Assembly (NCBI GenBank): GCA_014799525.1
Contig: JAAVHW010000094.1
Location: forward strand, 1 to 6,754
Origin: Clostridiales bacterium
GTDB taxonomy: Bacteria; Bacillota; Clostridia; Christensenellales; CAG-917
DNA length: 6,754 bases
Direction of reading: 5' to 3'
This document shows positions 1-4,522 of this stretch, one piece after another (the stretch's first letter is position 1; each line of letters opens with the position of its first letter). The notes beneath the pieces were generated by a model. It searched no databases. It saw only the letters and a list, made by a program, of their open reading frames with translations, and was not told the DNA's origin. Both the position numbers and the translations under genes were made by a program.

Positions 1-36
1 TATCCAAAGCGAATAAATCAACAATCTATAATCGCA

Positions 37-64
37 ATGAGTTTTGCTATAAGCGCAAACTCAT
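37..64. other. small inverted repeat in the trmL leader
   Basis: ATGAGTTT (37-44) is complementary to AAACTCAT (57-64). Two more G-C pairs form inside if T45 is bulged. It lies six bases before the GTGAA-loop hairpin at 70-102, so the trmL leader may hold two consecutive stem-loops. No T-run follows on either strand, so it is not an obvious intrinsic terminator. It could belong to the tail of a transcript from the gene left of the window. Function unknown. Confidence 0.35.
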
Positions 65-69
65 AAGGG

Positions 70-102
70 GCAAAAAGCAGGAAGTGAATTCCTACTTTTT
101 GC
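70..102. repeat. GTGAA-loop hairpin repeat, copy 1 (upstream of trmL)
   Basis: Left arm 70-83 and right arm 89-102 form a 14-position stem with one mismatch (C78 opposite A94) around the loop GTGAA (84-88). The same hairpin, with the identical loop and closing GGAA/TTCC pairs, recurs at 4390-4422 upstream of gpmI. It ends 28 bases before the trmL start codon, so it could lie in the trmL leader. The stem is closed by G-C pairs at its base and is not followed by a T-run, which argues against a simple terminator. A short palindromic repeat family or a conserved RNA structure fits better. Confidence 0.7.
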
Positions 103-130
103 GAGTAAAATGCTTTAAGAGGTAAAATCA

Positions 131-616
131 ATGTTTAACATAGTTTTGGTAGAGCCAGAAATTCCGCAGAACACTGGCAATATCGTGCGTACTGCGGCGG
201 CAACGGGTAGCAAGGTACATATCGTAAAGCCCATAGGCTTTGACATAAGCGACAAGGCGTTGAAGCGTGCAGGGCTTGACTATTGGCATCTCACTGATTT
301 TATCGTCTATGAAAATTTGGACGAGTTTTTTGAGAAGAACAAGGACGGCCGCTTTTGGTATCTCACAACCAAGGGCGCAAAAAGATATGACACGGCAGAG
401 TTCAAAGAGGGTGATTATCTCGTGTTCGGCAAGGAAACAAAGGGACTTCCCGAAGAGCTTTTGCACGACAATTACGATAAGGCAATCCGCATCCCAATGA
501 TAGCCGAAGCGCGTAGCTTAAACCTTTCAAATTCCGTTGCAATAGTCGTCTATGAGGCAATCCGTCAGACAGGCACAGCCAACCTGCTTGAACAAGGTCA
601 TTTGACGAAGTATTAA
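131..616 (+). CDS. trmL: tRNA (cytidine(34)-2'-O)-methyltransferase TrmL (CspR/YibK family)
   Basis: This is a SPOUT-class (trefoil-knot) methyltransferase. Characterised TrmL uses S-adenosylmethionine to 2'-O-methylate the wobble nucleotide of tRNA-Leu isoacceptors in the cytoplasm. At 161 residues it matches the usual length (about 155-160). All three family motifs are visible: PEIPQNTGNIVRT (residues 9-21), FGKETKGLP (99-107), and IRIPM plus SLNLSNSVAIVVYEAIRQ (119-146), which form the knot and cofactor pocket. The start is supported by AAGAGGT about eight bases upstream of ATG. It is a single-gene unit here, with a hairpin repeat in its leader and a strong bidirectional terminator 40 bases after its stop. 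Family assignment is secure; the exact tRNA substrate is inferred from homologues. Confidence 0.95.
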   Translation: MFNIVLVEPEIPQNTGNIVRTAAATGSKVHIVKPIGFDISDKALKRAGLDYWHLTDFIVYENLDEFFEKNKDGRFWYLTTKGAKRYDTAEFKEGDYLVFGKETKGLPEELLHDNYDKAIRIPMIAEARSLNLSNSVAIVVYEAIRQTGTANLLEQGHLTKY

Positions 617-656
617 AACAATATTTAGGCATAAATCAATAGTAAATTTACAATAG

Positions 657-683
657 AAAAACGGCGGAATTTCCGCCGTTTTT
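657..683. terminator. bidirectional intrinsic terminator between trmL and the lipoprotein gene
   Basis: The 12-bp arms AAAAACGGCGGA (657-668) and TCCGCCGTTTTT (672-683) are perfectly complementary around the loop ATT. The G+C-rich part lies next to the loop and the outer part is A-run/T-run, so it gives a U-tract when read from either strand. It sits between convergent genes and should serve both trmL (+) and the lipoprotein gene ending at 700 (-). Confidence 0.9.
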
Positions 684-699
684 GTAGTATTGCTAGAAT

Positions 700-1242
700 T
701 TAATTTTTCTTCTTTACTTTATCCAAAATCAGTACGACAGACAGTCCAATGAGTATCAGTCCAGATACAATGCCGAAGCCTATTGCATAGCCATCGTACA
801 GCTCGTTTGCTCCGTGAGTTTTGACATCGTTTATCTCTACGCTCACAAGTTCAAGCGTTGTGTTGTTCCAAAGCTGTGGGTATGTTCTTTTGTAAACACT
901 ATTAAATCCGTAAATAGTTTTAGTTTCACCGTGATTCATACTGCCGCTTCTTTCGTATTCTCTTGTAAACGCTACTTCGCCAGTATCGGAATATTTGAAA
1001 GCGACTACGTATTTTATCTCAAATTCACGGGTAGCCGTACTTTTTATTTTAAAACTAAAATCTGACTCAATCTCACTGTCATCAAAAGTAAGATATTCAT
1101 CAACTTTATATGACACTTCATAGTCAAAACTTGATTCTACATAGTTGATGCTGTTTGACGAACATGCTGTAAGTGTGCTGAGCAGGCAGACGATACAGAC
1201 TACAAGAAGCAAGCAGATAATCAGTTTCTTTTTCATAATCAT
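700..1242 (-). CDS. putative lipoprotein with a C-terminal membrane anchor, function unknown
   Basis: A 180-residue protein of unrecognised family. Residues 1-26 are a Lys-rich start plus hydrophobic signal ending in the lipobox LTAC, with Cys27 as the predicted lipidated residue. Residues about 30-150 are a polar, Tyr-, Glu- and Ser-rich extracytoplasmic region with beta-type alternation. Residues about 152-173 are a hydrophobic helix followed by DKVKKKN, a positive inside-facing tail. The start overlaps the upstream membrane-protein stop by ATGA (1239-1242), and GAGGAGG lies four bases before this ATG. The in-frame second ATG (residue 3) has the longer spacing of ten bases to GGAGG and is also possible. 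Translational coupling with the upstream gene is likely. Having both a lipobox and a C-terminal anchor is unusual. No function is claimed. Confidence 0.8.
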   Translation of the reverse strand: MIMKKKLIICLLLVVCIVCLLSTLTACSSNSINYVESSFDYEVSYKVDEYLTFDDSEIESDFSFKIKSTATREFEIKYVVAFKYSDTGEVAFTREYERSGSMNHGETKTIYGFNSVYKRTYPQLWNNTTLELVSVEINDVKTHGANELYDGYAIGFGIVSGLILIGLSVVLILDKVKKKN

Positions 1243-1745
1243 TGCACCTCCTCGTTGTTTGCTTCGTCTTTATTGTCGGTTTCGACTTTGGCTTTTTTGA
1301 ACGACAGTACGCTGTTCATAGTGAAATACGCGGTTCCGATTAAGCAGGGTATAATAACACGTACCAACTCTTCGATATATGCGGTATAAAGCGCATAATC
1401 ATTTGTACTCCATTCCGCGTCAAGAATGTCTTTTCTCAAAACGCAGATGAATGAAATTGCGCTTATCGCAGTAAAAAGGCTAAGCGCGGCAGATGATATC
1501 TTGAATATTTTGTTTTTGCTGATACAAGAAAATACGTAGCTCGTAAAGAGTGTAATAAGCAGCATTACGACAGCCACTGCTGACCATTTTTCAAATAGCA
1601 TCACCGAATAAGATGTATTTGCATGTTCAAGCATATCGCTTATGCCAACGGCGTTTACTATCAGCGAAACACAAGCAAACAGCAAAGTCACGGCGCAAAT
1701 GCCCATAATAACGACAAATATGCGTTTTGCAAGTTTTTTATCCAT
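1239..1745 (-). CDS. four-helix integral membrane protein, function unknown
   Basis: A 168-residue protein I cannot place in a family. Hydrophobic segments at about 9-33, 54-75, 83-103 and 127-148 suggest four membrane helices with both ends in the cytoplasm. The N-terminus is Lys/Arg-rich (MDKKLAKR). The C-terminal tail after residue 149 is hydrophilic and strongly acidic. The start is well supported: AGAGGAGG lies six bases upstream of ATG. It is the first gene of a two-gene unit with the lipoprotein gene, overlapping it by four bases, and it is preceded by a near-consensus promoter at 1773-1801. The pair probably acts together at the cell envelope, but nothing in the sequence identifies the process. 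Confidence 0.8.
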   Translation of the reverse strand: MDKKLAKRIFVVIMGICAVTLLFACVSLIVNAVGISDMLEHANTSYSVMLFEKWSAVAVVMLLITLFTSYVFSCISKNKIFKISSAALSLFTAISAISFICVLRKDILDAEWSTNDYALYTAYIEELVRVIIPCLIGTAYFTMNSVLSFKKAKVETDNKDEANNEEVQ

Positions 1746-1772
1746 AAAGTTCCTCCTCTAATCATTAAGTTA

Positions 1773-1801
1773 AGTATAAGTTCAATTTAGCCGTATGTCA
1801 A
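1773..1801 (-). promoter_or_regulatory. sigma-A type promoter of the membrane protein/lipoprotein unit
   Basis: Read on the minus strand, TTGACA (1801-1796), a 17-base spacer and TATACT (1778-1773) match the vegetative consensus at 11 of 12 positions with ideal spacing. It lies about 30 bases upstream of the ATG at 1745, allowing a short leader that contains the AGAGGAGG site. Confidence 0.88.
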
Positions 1802-1802
1802 T

Positions 1803-1830
1803 AATCGAAAGAGCTTTGCGGCATTCGATT
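1803..1830. promoter_or_regulatory. inverted repeat immediately upstream of the minus-strand promoter
   Basis: AATCGAA (1803-1809) and TTCGATT (1824-1830) are perfect inverted 7-mers separated by 14 bases, so the half-site centres are 21 bp apart, two helical turns. The site abuts the -35 box at 1796-1801 on its upstream side, which is where a dimeric activator would bind. No specific regulator is recognised. A 7+7 match this far apart can arise by chance in AT-rich DNA. Confidence 0.4.
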
Positions 1831-1872
1831 TGAAATTCAATTTTCTAATTTCTACCAAAAAATGGTTTTCAG

Positions 1873-1896
1873 ATATTGATATATTTTTATCAATAT
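1873..1896. promoter_or_regulatory. palindromic operator-like site over the pgk -35 region
   Basis: ATATTGATA (1873-1881) and TATCAATAT (1888-1896) form a perfect 9-bp inverted repeat with the six-base spacer TATTTT. The left half contains the proposed -35 box of pgk and the right half lies in the promoter spacer, so a protein bound here would block RNA polymerase. It does not resemble the Bacillus CggR operator that controls gap operons. The regulator is unknown. Confidence 0.5.
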
Positions 1897-1904
1897 GTTA
1901 TATT
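1876..1904 (+). promoter_or_regulatory. sigma-A type promoter of pgk
   Basis: TTGATA (1876-1881), a 17-base spacer and TATATT (1899-1904), with TG one base before the -10 box (1896-1897, extended -10), form a good vegetative promoter. Transcription would begin near 1911, giving a leader of about 70 bases that includes the GC-rich hairpin at 1912-1943. It is presumably the main promoter for pgk, and possibly for tpiA and gpmI by readthrough. Confidence 0.75.
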
Positions 1905-1911
1905 ATTTATC

Positions 1912-1943
1912 GTACTATGCGTGTGTACGCGTACGCGTAGTGC
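1912..1943. promoter_or_regulatory. palindromic CG-rich element in the pgk leader
   Basis: The stretch contains the perfect 14-base palindrome TACGCGTACGCGTA (1926-1939). It can also fold as RNA, pairing ACTATGCG (1914-1921) with CGCGTAGT (1934-1941) through one G-U pair, extended outward to 1912 and 1943. It is strikingly CG-rich beside an AT-rich promoter and begins about where transcription should start. It could be a DNA operator or a protective 5' hairpin of the mRNA; the sequence does not decide between these. Confidence 0.45.
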
Positions 1944-1981
1944 AAATTTCAAAAATTCATTTCATAAGGAGATAAAATCTT

Positions 1982-3292
1982 ATGGCAAAACTGACAATCC
2001 GCGACATTGACGTCAAGGGCAAAAAATGCTTGTGCCGTTGCGACTTCAACGTCCCAATGGTAGACGGTGTTATCACTGACGAGAACCGTATCAACGGTGC
2101 GCTTCCCACAATCAAGTATCTTGTGGACAACGGCGCAAAGGTGATACTTTGCTCACATATGGGCAAGCCGCACAACATCTTCACCGAGGGCTTCGGTCTG
2201 AACAAGAAGGAGAAGAAGGCTGTTGAGGCTCTTCCCGAAAGCGAGAGAGAGGCGGCAAAAGCGGAGTATATCGCAAAGGCTCTCAAAAACGACCAAAAGA
2301 AATTCACGCTTAAACCCGTGGCGGATAGACTCGCCGACCACTTCCCAGGCAAGGTTACGTTTGCAACCGACCTCGTAGGCGAGGATGCTCATGCAAAGGT
2401 TGCCGCTATGAAGGATGGCGAAATCGTATTGCTTGAAAACACCCGTTTCCATGCAGGCGAGGAGAAGAACTGCGAAGAGCTTTGCCGTAAACTTGCGGAC
2501 TTCTGCGACGTGTACGTAAACGACGCGTTTGGTACTGCACACCGCGCACACGCAACGACTGCTGGTATCGTCCAGTACGGCTTTGCAAAGACGGCAGTCA
2601 GCGGCTTCCTCATTGAGAAGGAGTTGAAGTTCCTCGGCAATGCGGTTGAAAATCCTGTCCGTCCCTTCGTTGCAATTCTCGGCGGCGCAAAGGTTGCGGA
2701 TAAGCTCAACGTCATTGACAACCTGCTTGGCAAGTGCGACACACTTATCATCGGCGGCGGTATGGCATACACCTTCATCAAGGCACAGGGCGGCACAATC
2801 GGTACGTCTTTGGTTGACGAGGAGAAGGTTGAATACTGCAAGAACATGCTTGAAAAGGCAAAGTCTCTCGGCAAGACGATTTATCTGCCCGTAGACACTA
2901 TGGTTGCTCCTGCATTCCCCGACCCAATCAATGCTCCTATCGCTGTTGAGTGCGTTGACAGCATGGCAATTCCTGCCGATAAGATGGGTCTTGATATCGG
3001 CGTAAAGACGCAAGAGCTGTTTGCAAACGCTATCAAGAACGCAAAGACCGTTGTTTGGAACGGACCTATGGGCGTGTTTGAAAACCCGACCTGCGCAGAG
3101 GGTACAATCGCAGTAGCAAAGGCTATGGCAGAAACCGATGCAACCACCATCATCGGCGGCGGCGACAGCGCAGCAGCAGTTGCACAGCTCGGCTTTGCAG
3201 ATAAGATGTCTCACATCTCCACAGGCGGCGGCGCTTCGTTGGAGTTCTTGGAGGGCAAGGTTCTTCCCGGCATCGCTTGCTTGAATGAATAA
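1982..3292 (+). CDS. pgk: phosphoglycerate kinase
   Basis: Cytoplasmic enzyme of glycolysis and gluconeogenesis: 1,3-bisphosphoglycerate + ADP to 3-phosphoglycerate + ATP. Substrate-side motifs are RCDFNVP (residues 19-25), Arg36, SHMGKP (58-63), [14 protein letters not shown] (150-163) and [14 protein letters not shown] (179-192). Nucleotide-side motifs are GGAKVADK (234-241), WNGPMGVFE (359-367, Glu366) and GGGDSAAAV (392-400). All key elements are intact; the usual SHLGRP reads SHMGKP, an Arg-to-Lys change. At 436 residues it is longer than the common 390-400, because of an extra charged, probably helical stretch of roughly 30 residues within positions 66-106. AAGGAGAT lies about ten bases before ATG. 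The last codons (Asn-Glu-stop) form part of the outer arm of a 133-base palindrome. tpiA follows after 202 bases. Confidence 0.97.
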   Translation: MAKLTIRDIDVKGKKCLCRCDFNVPMVDGVITDENRINGALPTIKYLVDNGAKVILCSHMGKPHNIFTEGFGLNKKEKKAVEALPESEREAAKAEYIAKALKNDQKKFTLKPVADRLADHFPGKVTFATDLVGEDAHAKVAAMKDGEIVLLENTRFHAGEEKNCEELCRKLADFCDVYVNDAFGTAHRAHATTAGIVQYGFAKTAVSGFLIEKELKFLGNAVENPVRPFVAILGGAKVADKLNVIDNLLGKCDTLIIGGGMAYTFIKAQGGTIGTSLVDEEKVEYCKNMLEKAKSLGKTIYLPVDTMVAPAFPDPINAPIAVECVDSMAIPADKMGLDIGVKTQELFANAIKNAKTVVWNGPMGVFENPTCAEGTIAVAKAMAETDATTIIGGGDSAAAVAQLGFADKMSHISTGGGASLEFLEGKVLPGIACLNE

Positions 3293-3417
3293 TGCGCTAT
3301 TTGCGCCCTTTTGTGTTTTTCGCAAGAACTTGGCACACCGTGTACTAAATGTACACTGGGTGTGACCAAAACCTTGCGAGAAAACGCAAAATCATCACAA
3401 ATAATCGCATTATTCAT
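3285..3417. repeat. ~130-base imperfect palindromic repeat, copy 1 (pgk-tpiA gap)
   Basis: The whole stretch is one long interrupted hairpin. Outer arms: ATGAATAATGCG (3285-3296) with CGCATTATTCAT (3406-3417), a perfect 12-bp match. Inner pairings include ATTTG/CAAAT, TTTTG/CAAAA, CGCAAG/CTTGCG, TTGG/CCAA, CACACC (3334-3339) with GGTGTG (3359-3364), and GTGTAC/GTACAC around the loop TAAAT. The core (3291-3411) recurs at 4248-4367 with about 15 differences and one indel. The element begins inside the last codons of pgk. Size and form recall the ERIC-type transcribed intergenic palindromes of enterobacteria, but the sequence is different. No transposase is present, so a non-autonomous element or a structured RNA are both possible. 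Confidence 0.88.
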
Positions 3418-3494
3418 CTTCATTAAATTTGTAGAAAAATAGTGAGATAAAAACTCAATCATTAAAACATAACAGGAATTTAGAGGTAAAAATT

Positions 3495-4247
3495 ATGTCA
3501 AGAAAAGCAATTATTGCAGGTAACTGGAAAATGAATAACACGATTGCCGAAACAAAGGCTCTCGTGAACGAGCTCATTCCTCTTGTCAAGGACGCGCAGT
3601 GTGACGTTGTCATCTGCACGCCTTACACCGACCTTGCTACGGCAGTCGAGTTGACAAAGGGTACAAACATCAAAGTCGGTGCAGAGAATGTGCACTGGGC
3701 TGAAAAAGGTGCATTCACTGGTGAAATCTCCGCAAAGATGCTCGTTGAGCTTGGCGTAGAGTATGTTATCATCGGTCACAGCGAGCGCCGTCAATACTTC
3801 GGCGAGACTGACGAAACCGTCAATGCAAGAACAAAGGCTGCACTTGCTGCTGGACTCAAGCCCATCGTTTGCGTTGGTGAAACTCTCGAAGAGCGCGAAA
3901 ATGGCAAGGTTGAAGAAGTCCTCGTCCGTCAGACGAAAGGTGCGTTTGCAGGTATCGAAAAGGAAGAGCTTGAAAATATCGTCATCGCATACGAGCCAGT
4001 TTGGGCTATCGGTACAGGCAAGACCGCAACCGCAGAGGTCGCAAACGAAACAATCGCAATCATCAGAAAGACTATGGCGGAGCTTTACTGCCCCAAGTGC
4101 GCAGAGAACAGAGTTCGCATTCAGTACGGCGGCAGCATGAACCCCAAGAACGTCAAGGAGCTTATGGCTATGCCTGAGATTGACGGTGGTTTGATTGGTG
4201 GTGCTTCTCTCAAAGCTGTTGACTTCTCTCAAGTCGTAAATTTCTAA
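3495..4247 (+). CDS. tpiA: triosephosphate isomerase
   Basis: Cytoplasmic TIM-barrel enzyme that interconverts dihydroxyacetone phosphate and glyceraldehyde 3-phosphate. Its 250 residues match the family norm. Catalytic residues are all present: Asn10 and Lys12 in GNWKMN, His95 in VIIGHSERR, and Glu167 in AYEPVWAIGTGKT, which continues into the phosphate-gripping loop 6. The phosphate-binding motifs YGGSM (211-215) and GGLIGGASL (231-239) close the barrel. The start follows TAGAGGT, about nine bases upstream. It sits between pgk and gpmI on the same strand, with 202 and 275 bases on either side, each gap holding a large palindrome. No strong promoter is evident just upstream, so readthrough from pgk is plausible. 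Its stop codon lies within the outer arm of the second palindrome. Confidence 0.97.
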   Translation: MSRKAIIAGNWKMNNTIAETKALVNELIPLVKDAQCDVVICTPYTDLATAVELTKGTNIKVGAENVHWAEKGAFTGEISAKMLVELGVEYVIIGHSERRQYFGETDETVNARTKAALAAGLKPIVCVGETLEERENGKVEEVLVRQTKGAFAGIEKEELENIVIAYEPVWAIGTGKTATAEVANETIAIIRKTMAELYCPKCAENRVRIQYGGSMNPKNVKELMAMPEIDGGLIGGASLKAVDFSQVVNF

Positions 4248-4371
4248 AATGTGCTATTTGAGCCCTTTTGCGTTTTTCGCATGAACTTGGCGCACCGTGT
4301 ACGCCGTGTACACTGGGTGCGACCAAAACCCTGCGAGAAAACACAAAATCATCTCAAATATCCCATTTTAG
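4244..4371. repeat. ~130-base imperfect palindromic repeat, copy 2 (tpiA-gpmI gap)
   Basis: Second copy of the element found after pgk. Outer arms: CTAAAATG (4244-4251, containing the tpiA stop codon) with CATTTTAG (4364-4371), a perfect 8-bp match whose sequence differs from the outer arms of copy 1. The inner pairing ATTTGAG/CTCAAAT is perfect here. CGCACC (4291-4296) pairs with GGTGCG (4316-4321), one base pair changed from A-T in copy 1 to G-C here, so pairing is kept. Short reading frames across it have no independent coding support. After a nine-base gap it is followed by the second GTGAA hairpin. Confidence 0.88.
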
Positions 4372-4379
4372 TATCGTAT

Positions 4380-4436
4380 CGTTTAATAGGCAAAATGAGG
4401 GAAGTGAATTCCCTCATTTTGCGAATGTATTAAACG
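4380..4436. repeat. GTGAA-loop hairpin repeat, copy 2 (upstream of gpmI)
   Basis: The inner stem pairs GCAAAATGAGGGAA (4390-4403) perfectly with TTCCCTCATTTTGC (4409-4422) around the loop GTGAA. An outer 9-bp stem, CGTTTAATA (4380-4388) with TATTAAACG (4428-4436), is separated by an asymmetric internal loop (1 versus 5 bases). Loop and closing pairs are identical to the copy at 70-102, while two stem pairs differ in a compensated way. It ends 86 bases before gpmI. It could be a leader structure, a processing or stability hairpin, or a small palindromic repeat. It lacks a following T-run. Confidence 0.75.
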
Positions 4437-4522
4437 AATTTCAAAATATTTACAAAACACGAGTACACTAAAATACAAATTATTAGCGTACTCCAAATAT
4501 ATCAAATTTAAAAGGTATAAAT

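Noticed and set aside
27..32. TATAAT as the -10 box of a trmL promoter
   Set aside because: The expected -35 position (4-9, CCAAAG) has no resemblance to TTGACA and the site is at the window edge; too weak to list.
2153..3325. Long minus-strand open frame (390 codons) antisense to pgk
   Set aside because: It lies over an unambiguous pgk with all motifs. The Cys/Leu-rich translation is typical of a codon-biased shadow and has no family signature.
3498..4232. Minus-strand open frame (244 codons) antisense to tpiA
   Set aside because: Mirror of the tpiA reading frame, no recognisable domains; treated as a shadow.
3285..4371. Large palindromes as a riboswitch, tRNA or CRISPR repeat
   Set aside because: No cloverleaf or known riboswitch core is visible, the copies lie at gene ends rather than leaders, and there are no regularly spaced direct repeats with spacers.
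3285..4371. Large palindromes as ordinary intrinsic terminators
   Set aside because: The stems are long and heavily interrupted, with no T-run directly after the right arm, unlike the clear terminators at 657-683 and 6139-6171. Partial termination cannot be excluded.
4251..4471. Two short plus-strand frames (60 and 67 codons) in the tpiA-gpmI gap
   Set aside because: They translate the palindromic repeat and GTGAA hairpin; their residues follow the repeat structure, and there is no good ribosome binding site.
4449..4479. TTTACA with TACAAA as a gpmI promoter
   Set aside because: Spacing is 19 bases and the -10 match is poor; not convincing in AT-rich DNA.
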